64,000 nucleotides of DNA from JAGNZR01 sp051648365. GTDB taxonomy: Bacteria > Fusobacteriota > Fusobacteriia > Fusobacteriales > Fusobacteriaceae. The stretch spans positions 16,572 through 80,571 of the forward strand of contig JBOFEZ010000135.1 of the NCBI GenBank assembly GCA_051648365.1, in the 5' to 3' direction. A program made the translations under genes and the position numbers. This document shows, in pieces, positions 34,696 through 44,518 of the stretch (position 1 is its first letter; every line of letters begins with the position of its first letter). A model generated the notes under the pieces. The model was not told the origin of the DNA. It saw nothing but the letters and a program-made list of their open reading frames with translations, and made no database searches.

Positions 34696-36126
34696 TTATT
34701 TATTATGTTTTCTAGCAATCTTAGGGAATATAAGCCCAAGTCCTACTAGAATAACTGGAGTAAGTATGTTAAGAGTAATTTGGAAGAACCACTCTGAACT
34801 AAATGTTTCTATATTTTTAGGAAAAACTCCCATCAAACAAGCGAAACTTGTAAAGGCAAAGCACCATGCTCCAATCAATGTAGCTATTTTATCATTATTT
34901 ACAAGTCTAAATCCAGCATGGCTGTTTAGCTCTTTGTTTTTAACAAATCCTCTAAGTCCGATGTACGCTAAGAAAACCCATAGATATCTAAGTGGCATAA
35001 CAATAGAGTTCAGATCCAGAAGCCAGTTATAAAGATTATTCATATCTCCAATACCTACTGCTGGTATTATGATAAGTATTCCAACAAGAACTGCTGTAAG
35101 TTTGTATCCGTTTACAGGTGCTCCATTTTCATTTGTTTTTGTGAAAGCTTCTGGAATATAGTTTCTGTCTCCCTCTCCAATAAGTATCTTAAGAGGAGCA
35201 TCTATTGAAAACATAACAGCTGATATTTGGCATAGTGTATTTGCTATTGCATATAATATTAACAGTACATTTCCTACTCCGTAGTATTCACCTAAAAGTT
35301 TAAATGCATAATACTGACCATTCATTTTAAGGTCTGAAGGAATATTATTACTATCAAACATGATTCCCATAGCAAAAGATCCAAGTAAAGCAGACATTCC
35401 TACCATTACTGCAAGAGCTATCATTCCCTTAGGGAAATTTTTATTAGGATTTTCAACATCTCTAACATATGGAGAAATTTTCTCACATCCACCAACAGCA
35501 AATACTAGCATAGATATTGTTGTGAAATATGTAAAATCAAATTTTGGCATAAAAGTTGAAAGTTCCCAAGCTACAGTAGCTGATCTAGCTCCAACTATAG
35601 ATGGTGCTGCTACCGTAAGAAGAATATATAGTATTCCCATAAAGAACATAGAAGTTCCTGCAAGAGCTCCTAGTTTTTTCATTGAATTCATTCCTTTTGA
35701 ACACATCCAAAGTAAAAGTAGGAATATTCCTAAAACAATACTTTGTAGTACCAAAGGATTAAAAGCTTTTATAAGATCTCCATTTTGGAAAAACACCCAG
35801 CTAAGAGCAACAAGGGCACTCTGTGGTTTTTGTGCAAGATAAGGTATATGTACAACCCAGTATGTCCATCCGGCTAGATACGCTATCAAAGGTCCGTACG
35901 TTGAACCAATCCAACCTGAAACTCCTCCAGCTTTCTGATCAAAAACAGATCCCATCTCTCCAACCATAAGAGCATAAGGTAAGAAATATAATGTAAGAAT
36001 CAAAATCCAAGATACTACAACTGTAAGACCTTGATTTGCATAGTTATTAACAACGTTTCCGAATCCCCAAACAATTGTGAATCCCATCATAGCCAGCATA
36101 CGCCAGTTTAATTTTTTTGAATCCAT
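34696..36126 (-). CDS. APC-family amino acid permease
   Basis: The 476-residue protein has about 12 transmembrane segments. The N-terminal TM1 (GFTIVWGFGNVVNNYANQG) and the KISPYVRDVENPNKNFPKG loop resemble the glutamate:GABA antiporter/YjeM branch of the APC superfamily. The substrate is unknown. Amino acids are probable energy sources here, judging from tyrosine phenol-lyase and the peptidases nearby. It is transcribed alone from its own promoter. Confidence 0.85.
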   Translation of the reverse strand: MDSKKLNWRMLAMMGFTIVWGFGNVVNNYANQGLTVVVSWILILTLYFLPYALMVGEMGSVFDQKAGGVSGWIGSTYGPLIAYLAGWTYWVVHIPYLAQKPQSALVALSWVFFQNGDLIKAFNPLVLQSIVLGIFLLLLWMCSKGMNSMKKLGALAGTSMFFMGILYILLTVAAPSIVGARSATVAWELSTFMPKFDFTYFTTISMLVFAVGGCEKISPYVRDVENPNKNFPKGMIALAVMVGMSALLGSFAMGIMFDSNNIPSDLKMNGQYYAFKLLGEYYGVGNVLLILYAIANTLCQISAVMFSIDAPLKILIGEGDRNYIPEAFTKTNENGAPVNGYKLTAVLVGILIIIPAVGIGDMNNLYNWLLDLNSIVMPLRYLWVFLAYIGLRGFVKNKELNSHAGFRLVNNDKIATLIGAWCFAFTSFACLMGVFPKNIETFSSEWFFQITLNILTPVILVGLGLIFPKIARKHNK

Positions 36127-36167
36127 TGATTTAAAACTCCTTTTATCTTTATTAGTTCCTAAGTGCT

Positions 36168-36196
36168 ATTTTATAATAAAACACGCCTAAAATCAA
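36168..36196 (-). promoter_or_regulatory. Promoter of the amino acid permease
   Basis: On the minus strand TTGATT (36191-36196), a 17-base spacer and TAAAAT (36168-36173), 42 bases upstream of the start. The remaining gap to 36371 is AT-rich with an (AT)n run at about 36227-36237 and no feature I can support. Confidence 0.65.
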
Positions 36197-36371
36197 TGGT
36201 TTTTCACCTGTAAGAACATTTCAAAATATATATATATAGCAAAAAAACAATGTTAACTTCCTATAAAAAAGATATTAGAATCTTTAACAGAACATAAGGG
36301 TTTTTTTGAATACATAGTCATTTTAAAAAAATGAAAATATCAAAAAAAAAATGAAAAACAGCAGAATAATT

Positions 36372-37598
36372 TTAGAAAGCCCAGTTTCCTTCTTTAAAAA
36401 TTTGGATTTTATCACCTGAAACGGTCTCTCCTAATATCTCTAGATCTTCTGTACCTATCATAAAATCTACATGGTTTAGAGAGGTGTTAACTCCAGCTAT
36501 ATCTTTTTCTTTTTCTTCCATAGCTGTACCACCTTCCAAACAACTACTATATGCTTCTCCTATAGCTAGATGACATGATGCGTTTTCATCATAAAGGGTA
36601 TTGAGGAATGTTATTCCTGAGTTTGATATAGGAGAGTCATAAGGAACCAATGCTACTTCTCCCAGATATTTCGATCCTTCATCAGTATCTATTAATCCCT
36701 TTAAAGTTTCTATTCCCTTTTCTGCATAAAATTCTACAATTCTTCCTTTTTGGAATTTAATTTTGAACTTATCTATTATGTTCCCGTTATATACAAGGGG
36801 TTTCGAACTTACTACTGTTCCTTCAACTCCATTTTTTTTGGGCAGTGTGAAAATTTCCTCTGTGGGCATATTCGCAATAAAGTCTATCCCGTTTATATCT
36901 TTATCTCCTCCACCTAACCATATATGCCCATCCGGGAGTTCTACACACAGGTCTGTTCCTATGGAATTTTTAAAATAAAGTTTTTTAAATTTTTTATCAT
37001 TTAAAGATTTTCTTCTGCTATGGAGATTTTCATTATGTTCCCTCCAAGCATCTACAGGATTTTTCTGATCCACCCTTACTACTGAAAATATTGCACCCCA
37101 CATTTTCTTCATAGCTTCATCTGTATCCAGCTCCGGGAATACAGACTCTGACCACGTTTTTGTAGGAATAGATAGTATTGACCATCTATTTTTATTAGAC
37201 ATAACCCTGTCATAGTGTTCTTTCAAAGCTTTTCTTCTGAGTGCATTGTAATCTGCTACACGTTTAGGATCTGCATCTTTTAGGAGTGTAGGATCTGTGG
37301 CATAGATGCTAAGAAACGCAGCACCTTGATTCCCATAATGAGTTACTGCCTCTACCTGCCACCGTGGTATTTCTCCAAAAACTTCTTCTGAGGCGTATAG
37401 ATATCTCTCACGGTTTACAATCTCATCTCCCCAGTGAACTACGACTTCTTTAGCTCCGGCTTTATACCCTGCTTCTACTATCATTCTTGTAAATTCATAA
37501 CATTCTGTAGGAGAGTTTATCACCAAAATATCGCCTTTTCCTATATTTACCCCTGTTCTAACTGCCAATTCAGCATATTTTCTTAATTTTTTTTCCAT
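36372..37598 (-). CDS. M29 family aminopeptidase
   Basis: The 408 residues match the AmpS/aminopeptidase T metallo-aminopeptidase family. The metal and catalytic residues appear in order: GVEGTVV with Glu, LGEVALV with Glu, ASCHLAIGEAY with His and Tyr, and NHVDFMIG with His and Asp. It removes N-terminal residues from peptides in the cytoplasm, feeding amino acid fermentation. It is first of a three-gene run whose next member starts 3 bases later. Confidence 0.93.
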   Translation of the reverse strand: MEKKLRKYAELAVRTGVNIGKGDILVINSPTECYEFTRMIVEAGYKAGAKEVVVHWGDEIVNRERYLYASEEVFGEIPRWQVEAVTHYGNQGAAFLSIYATDPTLLKDADPKRVADYNALRRKALKEHYDRVMSNKNRWSILSIPTKTWSESVFPELDTDEAMKKMWGAIFSVVRVDQKNPVDAWREHNENLHSRRKSLNDKKFKKLYFKNSIGTDLCVELPDGHIWLGGGDKDINGIDFIANMPTEEIFTLPKKNGVEGTVVSSKPLVYNGNIIDKFKIKFQKGRIVEFYAEKGIETLKGLIDTDEGSKYLGEVALVPYDSPISNSGITFLNTLYDENASCHLAIGEAYSSCLEGGTAMEEKEKDIAGVNTSLNHVDFMIGTEDLEILGETVSGDKIQIFKEGNWAF

Positions 37599-37600
37599 AA

Positions 37601-38110
37601 TTACTCCTCTATTATCTCATATCCCAATTCACGAGCTAAAATTCTTCCTGTTATCTCTGCCAGTTCCCCTGTCATCTCTACGCAGTGGTCTATATGTTCA
37701 CTACTTCCCAGTTTTTTTCCATGAGTCAATACTTTACAGCAGGCCACTTTATGCTTTTTAGTAAATTTATCATAGAGTTCTTTTGATAATTCCATGGCTT
37801 TTTTTACCTCTTTTCCTCCAGCCTGATCTCTTCCAAAAAACATAGATATTGCCATAACTCCACCGTTTACAGCTCCACAAGTACACATGCTACCACCTAT
37901 ACCAACTGGAAAACCTGAAGCGAGTCTCACTGCCGCATCGCCTAAAGGCGCTTGGAAATAATCAGCAATAACCTTTACAACCGCTTCTGAACAATAAAAA
38001 TCACGATTCCTATAATAAGTTTCTGCTTCTTTTCTCAGTGCCAAAATTCTTATTTTACCATCGTTGTGTAATACTTTTTTTTCCTTTTTTTTAAATAATC
38101 TGCTTAGCAT
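37601..38110 (-). CDS. C-GCAxxG-C-C family protein
   Basis: The 169-residue protein shows the family's cysteine pattern: a cysteine in FYCSEAV, MCTCGAVNGG in place of the GCAxxG core, VACCKVL and DHCVEM. These conserved cysteines are thought to bind a metal or Fe-S centre, but the role is not known. The N-terminal 30 residues are basic. On the minus strand it is upstream of the aminopeptidase (2 bases apart) and follows the hydrolase-like gene by 8 bases, so the three probably form one operon. Confidence 0.85.
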   Translation of the reverse strand: MLSRLFKKKEKKVLHNDGKIRILALRKEAETYYRNRDFYCSEAVVKVIADYFQAPLGDAAVRLASGFPVGIGGSMCTCGAVNGGVMAISMFFGRDQAGGKEVKKAMELSKELYDKFTKKHKVACCKVLTHGKKLGSSEHIDHCVEMTGELAEITGRILARELGYEIIEE

Positions 38111-38118
38111 ATTTCCCC

Positions 38119-38775
38119 CTATATTTTATCGTGTTTGAATTCTCCCGTTTCTATAAATTCCATAATATATTCCACTGTCCCGGGTCTTTTATGGACCTCT
38201 TTCCGACTAAAAGGAATATCTATTATCTGGAATTTCCTATTAAAAACTACCTCATCTCTATCCAATGCTCCGTCATTATATTCTGAAAGATATTTTTTAA
38301 AAATATTAGAATCTGACTCAGTGGCTCTTATTATTCCCAGTTCTTCCTGCGGTTCGGGAAGGTTTTCCATTGCATCTCCCTGGAAAATTTTAAGTGGCTT
38401 AAAAATTCTGCTTAAAATCTTCACTAGACTCATATTTTTTTTTATAATTTTAGGTGTTTTCGTAGGAGCTGCTATGAATATCATCTTCATAAAAAAACTC
38501 TTTAACCCCATTTCATTTATGACTTTTCTGACAAGAAATCCCCCCATGCCATAACCTATTAAAATTATTTCACTGTTTTTACTGAATCTATCTTTAGAAA
38601 TTTCTTCTAGCTTTTCTCTTATAATTTTTTCGCTAAAAGCAATTTCAGAAAAAGTCAGAGGTAGATTAAGATTGTCTACTCTAAAACCTGATTTTTTTAG
38701 GGTAGATGATATATATTCCATATCCCGACTGCTCCCAAAAAATCCATGTACCAATAAAACTCTGTAGTAATCCAT
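38119..38775 (-). CDS. Alpha/beta hydrolase-fold protein lacking the nucleophile serine
   Basis: The 218 residues read like a small lipase/esterase: LLVHGFFGSSRDMEYI (HGF oxyanion region, residues 9-14), the strand-elbow ILIGYGMGGFLVRK, and a C-terminal VHKRPGTVEYIMEFI with a candidate histidine. The elbow should be G-x-S-x-G but is G74-Y-G76-M-G78. Gly76 is encoded by GGC (38548-38550), one base from the serine codon AGC. The protein is therefore probably catalytically dead or works by another mechanism. It begins a three-gene operon with AAAGGAG before the ATG. Confidence 0.8.
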   Translation of the reverse strand: MDYYRVLLVHGFFGSSRDMEYISSTLKKSGFRVDNLNLPLTFSEIAFSEKIIREKLEEISKDRFSKNSEIILIGYGMGGFLVRKVINEMGLKSFFMKMIFIAAPTKTPKIIKKNMSLVKILSRIFKPLKIFQGDAMENLPEPQEELGIIRATESDSNIFKKYLSEYNDGALDRDEVVFNRKFQIIDIPFSRKEVHKRPGTVEYIMEFIETGEFKHDKI

Positions 38776-38874
38776 ACCCCATCTCCTTTCTACTAAAATT
38801 ATATCTAAATATTATCATATTGTTCCCGTAAATTACAAAGGATTTCTAAATAAAATATTTGAATTTTATAGAAA

Positions 38875-38908
38875 AGTGGCTATCAAATAAATGACAGCCA
38901 CTCCCTTA
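38875..38908 (-). terminator. Terminator of glgP and the maltodextrin operon
   Basis: On the minus strand AGTGGCT pairs with AGCCACT (38896-38902 with 38875-38881), the stem being extended by TCA/TGA inside, and TTTTC follows. Confidence 0.75.
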
Positions 38909-38918
38909 AATAAAAATA

Positions 38919-41300
38919 TTATATTTTTTTAGATTGTATATGCCAAATTTCTTTAGCATAATCAGAAATAGTTCTGTCTGATGAGAATTTACCTCCGTTA
39001 GATATATTCAGCCACGCCATTTTTGCCCATTTTATCTTATCTCCATAAGTCTCATTGGCAAGTTTCTGAATTTTTCTATACTCTGCAAAATCTTTTAGAA
39101 CAAAATACTGGTCTGCTGTATGCCAGCTAGTTCCATGCATAAGAGAATCATATATTTCTTTAAACATTCCAGTTCCATTATCTGAGAACGTCCCATTTAC
39201 AAGGGAATCTACGACCTCTTTCAGTCCCTCTACACTGTTATATGATTCCCATGGATTGTATCCATGTTTTTTTATCTCTTGAATGTCTTCCACAGTAAGT
39301 CCGAAAATGAATTCATTTTCCGTACCAGCCTCTTCAGCTATCTCTACATTAGCTCCATCCAGGGTTCCCAAGGTAAGAGCTCCATTCAGCATAAACTTCA
39401 TATTTCCAGTTCCCGATGCTTCCTTTCCAGCTGTAGAAATCTGCTCGGATATATCTGCCGATGGAAAAAGTTTGTGAGCCACTGAAACTCTGTAATTTTC
39501 TATAAACACAACTTTTATTCTTCCTCTTACTACAGGATCTGTATCTATCTTGTTTGCCACCTCATTGATAAGTTTTATTATCCCTTTGGCTATTCTATAT
39601 CCCGGAGCCGCTTTAGATCCAAATATATATGTTACAGGTTCCATTTGAAGATTAGGATTGGCTTTTATTTTGTTATATAAATCTATAACATGGAATATAT
39701 TTAAAAGCTGTCTTTTATACTCATGAAGTCTCTTTACCTGAATATCAAAGATAGAATCTGTGTTCAGCTCTATTCCTTGATGTTCTTTCATATAATCTGA
39801 AAGTTGCTGTTTCTTTCTATTTTTTATAGCCAAAAATTCCCTAAGCACTTTCTCATCATTTTGAAATTTTTCTAATTTTTTAAGTTGAGAAAGATCTTTT
39901 ATCCATCCTTCTCCGATAAGTTTTGTTATCATATCTGAAAGTTCAGGATTCGAAAGAAGCATCCATCTTCTCTGAGTAACTCCGTTTGTTTTATTCTGGA
40001 ATCTTTGTGGGAATATCTCATACCACTCTTTCAGCTCTTCATGCTTAAGAATTTCTGTATGTATTGCTGCAACCCCATTTGTATATGAACTTCCATAGAT
40101 TGCCATCCATGCCATATGGATAAGATCTCCTTGAATTATCGCCATTCTATTTCTTCTAGCCTCGTCTTCAGGAAATTTATAATTTAGAAATTCCATAAAT
40201 TGATTGTTAATCCCTACTATAATTTCAAAAATTCTAGGTAATATCTCCTTATACAAACCAATCCACCATTTTTCAAGAGCTTCTGACAGTATTGTATGGT
40301 TAGTATACGCGAAAGTTTTCTGCACAATTTCCCAAGCCAAATTCCATTCTACTCCCTCTTCATCCACAAGAAGCCTCATAAGTTCAGGTATAGCAACTGT
40401 CGGGTGTGTATCATTTAACTGAATCACATTAAATTGAGAAAGTTTCGTAAAATCTTTTCCATGAATTTTTTTGAATTTTCTTAATATATCTTGAAGCGAA
40501 GCTGACACAAAGAAATATTGCTGTCTCAGTCTCAGTTTTTTACCATCATTTGTAGAATCATTAGGGTATAGAACTCTCGAAATATCCTCTGCTCTGTTAG
40601 TTTCCCAAAGAGCTTTTCCGTAATCTTGAGCATTAAAGGCTACATAGTTAAGAGGCTCAATCGAAGTAGCTTCCCAAAGTCTTAGAGTATTTACATTGTC
40701 TGTCCCGTACCCTGTTACAGGAGTGTCATAAGGTATAGCTCTTACTTCCATGTCTGCAAATTTAACTCTTACCTCTTCTCCGATTTTTCTTACCGACCAC
40801 GGATCTCCATATTTCAACCAATTTTCAGGATACTCTGTCTGAAATCCATTTTCTATTTTTTGATTAAATATCCCGTTTTTATATCTTATACTGTATCCGA
40901 TTCCTGGCAGCTCAAGTGTTGCAAGAGAGTCCATAAAACATGCAGCCAATCTTCCTAGCCCTCCGTTTCCTGTTCCGTAATCTTCCTCTGTTTCTTCTAT
41001 AAGATTATAGTCAATCCCTAACTCTTCCATTGCTGCTTTTACACTTTTCATAAGTCCCAAGTTTATAAGATTATTCCCTAGGGCTCTTCCCATTAAAAAC
41101 TCTGAAGAAAAGTAGTGTGCCTGTCTTTCTTTCTCGTAGGTTTCTCTAGTTTTTAGCCAGTTCTCACTTACGGCTCCGACAACCGTTTTTGCCAAAGCTT
41201 GGTATATTTCATGCTGTTCTGCATCTTCTACTCTTTTTCCAGACTCTACCAATAAATATTTAGTTACTCCCTCTTTTATCTGTTTTTTATTTAAGAACAT
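38919..41300 (-). CDS. glgP: Glycogen/maltodextrin phosphorylase
   Basis: It releases glucose-1-phosphate from alpha-1,4-glucans. The 793 residues carry the GT35 signatures: HYFSSEFLMGRALGNNL, GNGGLGRLAACFMDS, QLNDTHPT, and the PLP site EASGTGNMKFMLNGALTLGTLDGANVEI, with the PLP lysine in NMKF. The neighbouring malQ, a maltose-type ABC importer and a TrmB regulator mark maltodextrin as the substrate. No glycogen synthesis genes are seen. It is the last gene of the operon, 15 bases beyond the regulator. Confidence 0.96.
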   Translation of the reverse strand: MFLNKKQIKEGVTKYLLVESGKRVEDAEQHEIYQALAKTVVGAVSENWLKTRETYEKERQAHYFSSEFLMGRALGNNLINLGLMKSVKAAMEELGIDYNLIEETEEDYGTGNGGLGRLAACFMDSLATLELPGIGYSIRYKNGIFNQKIENGFQTEYPENWLKYGDPWSVRKIGEEVRVKFADMEVRAIPYDTPVTGYGTDNVNTLRLWEATSIEPLNYVAFNAQDYGKALWETNRAEDISRVLYPNDSTNDGKKLRLRQQYFFVSASLQDILRKFKKIHGKDFTKLSQFNVIQLNDTHPTVAIPELMRLLVDEEGVEWNLAWEIVQKTFAYTNHTILSEALEKWWIGLYKEILPRIFEIIVGINNQFMEFLNYKFPEDEARRNRMAIIQGDLIHMAWMAIYGSSYTNGVAAIHTEILKHEELKEWYEIFPQRFQNKTNGVTQRRWMLLSNPELSDMITKLIGEGWIKDLSQLKKLEKFQNDEKVLREFLAIKNRKKQQLSDYMKEHQGIELNTDSIFDIQVKRLHEYKRQLLNIFHVIDLYNKIKANPNLQMEPVTYIFGSKAAPGYRIAKGIIKLINEVANKIDTDPVVRGRIKVVFIENYRVSVAHKLFPSADISEQISTAGKEASGTGNMKFMLNGALTLGTLDGANVEIAEEAGTENEFIFGLTVEDIQEIKKHGYNPWESYNSVEGLKEVVDSLVNGTFSDNGTGMFKEIYDSLMHGTSWHTADQYFVLKDFAEYRKIQKLANETYGDKIKWAKMAWLNISNGGKFSSDRTISDYAKEIWHIQSKKI

Positions 41301-41314
41301 TCTTGCCTCCTGGT

Positions 41315-42109
41315 TTAGTCTTTAGGTATCTCCTGCATAGTATGTAAATTAATATCTTGCCAGAAATCCCCTGAGAAATTTTTTTCAAGTTTCATTATAT
41401 ATATATCGTTATGTATATGCTCTGCCACTATATTTACAAGGAGATTGTTTTCTGAATAAGTTCCTGTAAATTTTCCGCCGTAATTACTTGTTATAACTGC
41501 TCTTTTCATATCCGATACTATAAGTATTCTCTTTGTTTTACTACTGACTTCCTGCCCCAGACCCTTACGATAATAACACTCTATTCCCAAATTTTTATAG
41601 TCTCTGTTTTCAAAGCTAAAAAGTATAATTCTAACTCCCTTAGCTTTAAGTTTTTTAAAAATATGCTTAAACTCTCCCAAATCCAAGTTGGTATTTATAT
41701 ATACCTCTTTTTCAGAACTATTAAGTATCTGAGTAATTCTTTCTTTTATTCCTATTTCTGAATTGAGATTATAAAATTGTGTTTCACCTGAATCACTTTC
41801 TATACTCTTAAATTCTCTGTCGAGAACATCGGTAGCTGATTCAACTTCATGTTTAACTCTATTCAAAAAATCTTTAGGATTCACAGGAGTATAAGAAGTT
41901 ATTTCCCCCTCCTGAAGAGATAATATATATCCTTTATTCTGAAGTTTAGAAAGAGTGTCATATATAGAGGTTCGTGGATAACCTAATTTCTTAGCAATCT
42001 GTGATCCATTTGTCAAAGGTGTTTTTACCAGCTCATAATAAACTTCAGATTCTTTGATGCTGAGTCCGATTTTTTCCAGATTTTTTATTATTACCTCTCT
42101 GTTGTCCAA
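41315..42109 (-). CDS. TrmB family sugar-responsive transcriptional regulator
   Basis: The 264-residue protein has an N-terminal winged helix typical of TrmB (IGLSIKESEVYYELVK, then KKLGYPRTSIYDTLSKLQNKGYI), a dimerisation helix and a C-terminal sugar-sensing-like region. I place the start at TTG 42109, which follows AGGAGG with a 5-base spacer just past the malQ stop; a longer ATG-initiated frame at 42190 lies inside malQ. TrmB proteins repress maltose/trehalose uptake genes and are released by sugar. The palindrome at the malF promoter is a candidate target. Confidence 0.88.
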   Translation of the reverse strand: MDNREVIIKNLEKIGLSIKESEVYYELVKTPLTNGSQIAKKLGYPRTSIYDTLSKLQNKGYILSLQEGEITSYTPVNPKDFLNRVKHEVESATDVLDREFKSIESDSGETQFYNLNSEIGIKERITQILNSSEKEVYINTNLDLGEFKHIFKKLKAKGVRIILFSFENRDYKNLGIECYYRKGLGQEVSSKTKRILIVSDMKRAVITSNYGGKFTGTYSENNLLVNIVAEHIHNDIYIMKLEKNFSGDFWQDINLHTMQEIPKD

Positions 42110-42111
42110 AA

Positions 42112-43599
42112 TTACCTCCTGCTTCGGACAGTTAACTCGGCAAGTCTTGCTGCCAAGTGATGATCCAATTCGCCTTTTTTTGCTCTCCATTGCCAGTTCC
42201 CTTCTGAAGTAGAAGGCGTATTCATTCTTCCAGAGTTATCAAGACCTAAAAGATCCTGGGTTTGAGTTAGAACCATCTGAGATTCTGTACTCCATACCGC
42301 TTCTATAAATTTCCAGTTTATCTCATAAGTTTTAATTTCCATATTCTCCAGATATTCCTGACAACTTTTTTTCTCCTCTTCTGGAGCTGATCTGTACCAG
42401 CCGAGAACTGTCATATTATCATGCGTTCCTGTGTAGGCAACTGAATTTACCCGATATTTATGTGGAAGGTAATCATTTTCCTCCTTCGAGTCAAAAGCAA
42501 AAAGCAGTATTTTCATTCCCGGATAAGTACTATCTTTCAAAAGTTTTTCAACTTCGGGTGTAAGAAATCCTAGATCCTCAGCTATTATAGGTTTTTCTCC
42601 CAATGCTTTGTTTATCGCATTAAAAAGTTTCATTCCTGGGCCTTTTTCCCATGCTCCTGTTGCTGCGGTTTTAGATTCAGCTGGTATTGCCCAATATGAT
42701 TCAAATCCCCTAAAATGATCTATTCTTACTATGTCGTGAATCTCAAAACAGGCTTTTATTCTCTCTATCCACCATTTATAACCTGTTTTATCCATATATT
42801 TCCAATCATAAAGAGGATTTCCCCAAAGCTGTCCATCTTCACTAAAGGCATCTGGAGGACATCCCGCCACTTTAGTTGATTTTAAATTTTCATCAAACAG
42901 GAACATTTCACTTTTTGACCATGCATCTGCTGAATCAGGAGAGACAAAAATAGGTATATCTCCTATAATTTTTATTCCTTTCATATTTGCATATGACTTC
43001 AATTTTTCCCACTGAAGATAGAAAATATACTGAAGGAAGACAAAATAATCCATCTCATTTTTTAGCTCCACAGTCGCTTTTTTCAAAATCTTTATATCAC
43101 GGAACTTATACTCAGTAGGCCATTTTTGCCAGTTACTCTGATGGAATTTTCCCTTAATTGCCATAAAAAGTGCATAATCTTCTAGCCAATAGCTATGTTT
43201 TTTTTTAAATTTATCCATTTCACCTATTTTTTTCAGCTCATTAAATTTTTCGAAGGCTTTTCTCAAAACAGGAAATTTTAGAGTATAAAGCGCTCCATAT
43301 TCTATTGTTCCATCTACATTATATTTTTTTAATTCATCTAAATCCCTTTCTTCCAGCAAACCATCTTCCACAAGATCTTCAAGATCTATGAAATAAGGGT
43401 TTCCCGCAAAAGCTGAAAATGATTGATATGGAGAGTCTCCATATCCTGTAGGTCCCATTGGGAGTATTTGCCAAAGTTTTTGTTTAGATTCAGCTAAAAA
43501 TTCTATAAATTTATATGCTTCCTGTCCAAAATCTCCTATCCCATATTGGCTTGGTAATGAACTTATATGCATTAATATTCCACTGCTTCTCTGAAACAT
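42112..43599 (-). CDS. malQ: 4-alpha-glucanotransferase (amylomaltase)
   Basis: The GH77 enzyme transfers glucan segments between maltodextrins, yielding glucose and longer chains for GlgP. The 495 residues show RSSGILMHISSLPSQYGIGDFG, GDIPIFV, and the catalytic sites DHFRGFESYW with the nucleophile aspartate, AEDLG with the acid/base glutamate, and TGTHDNMTVLGWY. It lies 58 bases after malG in the same direction. Confidence 0.95.
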   Translation of the reverse strand: MFQRSSGILMHISSLPSQYGIGDFGQEAYKFIEFLAESKQKLWQILPMGPTGYGDSPYQSFSAFAGNPYFIDLEDLVEDGLLEERDLDELKKYNVDGTIEYGALYTLKFPVLRKAFEKFNELKKIGEMDKFKKKHSYWLEDYALFMAIKGKFHQSNWQKWPTEYKFRDIKILKKATVELKNEMDYFVFLQYIFYLQWEKLKSYANMKGIKIIGDIPIFVSPDSADAWSKSEMFLFDENLKSTKVAGCPPDAFSEDGQLWGNPLYDWKYMDKTGYKWWIERIKACFEIHDIVRIDHFRGFESYWAIPAESKTAATGAWEKGPGMKLFNAINKALGEKPIIAEDLGFLTPEVEKLLKDSTYPGMKILLFAFDSKEENDYLPHKYRVNSVAYTGTHDNMTVLGWYRSAPEEEKKSCQEYLENMEIKTYEINWKFIEAVWSTESQMVLTQTQDLLGLDNSGRMNTPSTSEGNWQWRAKKGELDHHLAARLAELTVRSRR

Positions 43600-43657
43600 A
43601 TTCTTCTCCTTTTTTATCTTCTATTCTATAATTTTTATAAAAAAATTTAATATTTTA

Positions 43658-44518
43658 TTACTCTTTTACTCCACCAGCAGTTAGACCTCCAACTAGATAT
43701 CTAGATAGACTTATGAATAATATAACCACAGGTAAACTTGTTATGAGTGCAGCAGCGGAATAAACTCCCCACTCGGCAGCAAAGGATCCCTGAAGAGTTA
43801 CAAGTCCCACAGGAAGCGTAAGAGATTTCGGGTCTGTTATTACTACTCTCGCTATTACATATTCAGACCATGCCGACATAAAAGAAAATAGGGCAGATAT
43901 CGCCAGGGCCGGTGTAGAAAGCGGAAGAATTATTATATAAAAAGACTGCCAAACTTTACAACCATCTATATAAGCACTCTCTTCCAGAGACTTAGGAATA
44001 GTGTCAAAATATCCTTTCAGCATCCATACACAGAAAGGAACTGCAGTAGCTGTATAGGGTATCAGAAGTCCTAAAAATTTATTCATAAGTCCGTATCTTG
44101 ATAGAAGTACTGACATAGGTAGCAACAACATCGGTGCTGGGAACATCTGAGTTATTAGAAATGTCATCATTCCAGATTTTCTTCCAAAAAATTTAAATCT
44201 TGAAAAAGCGTAGGCTGCCGTGGATGACAATGTCACTCCGAAAATTGCAGTGGCTGTCGAAACTATAAGGGAATTTCTCAGCCAAAGAAGTAAATCTCTC
44301 TCAAAAATTGCTTTTCTAAAATTTTCTAAAGTAGCTCCTTCAGGAATTATTGCCAGACTAGCTGAAAATAATTGATTTCCAGGTCTTAAAGCTATCGAAA
44401 GAACGTTTAACATAGGATAAAGAGTTATAGCTGAAAAAAATATGAGTATAGCATAGATACCTATGATTTTTCCCCATGAATCTCCCTTCTCAAAGTGCAT
44501 CTGTTTAATTCTTTTCAT
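43658..44518 (-). CDS. malG: Maltodextrin ABC transporter permease, MalG type
   Basis: The 286-residue membrane subunit has six hydrophobic segments and the EAA loop EESAYIDGCKVWQSFYIIILPLSTPAL, where the ATPase docks. The C-terminal VGGLTAGGVKE is typical of MalG. The ATG overlaps the malF stop by one base (TAATG). Specificity for maltodextrin is inferred from malQ and glgP beside it. Confidence 0.92.
   Translation of the reverse strand: MKRIKQMHFEKGDSWGKIIGIYAILIFFSAITLYPMLNVLSIALRPGNQLFSASLAIIPEGATLENFRKAIFERDLLLWLRNSLIVSTATAIFGVTLSSTAAYAFSRFKFFGRKSGMMTFLITQMFPAPMLLLPMSVLLSRYGLMNKFLGLLIPYTATAVPFCVWMLKGYFDTIPKSLEESAYIDGCKVWQSFYIIILPLSTPALAISALFSFMSAWSEYVIARVVITDPKSLTLPVGLVTLQGSFAAEWGVYSAAALITSLPVVILFISLSRYLVGGLTAGGVKE

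Noticed and set aside
36227..36237. Short AT dinucleotide run upstream of the amino acid permease
   Set aside because: An AT run of this length is expected in such AT-rich intergenic DNA and has no flanking feature.
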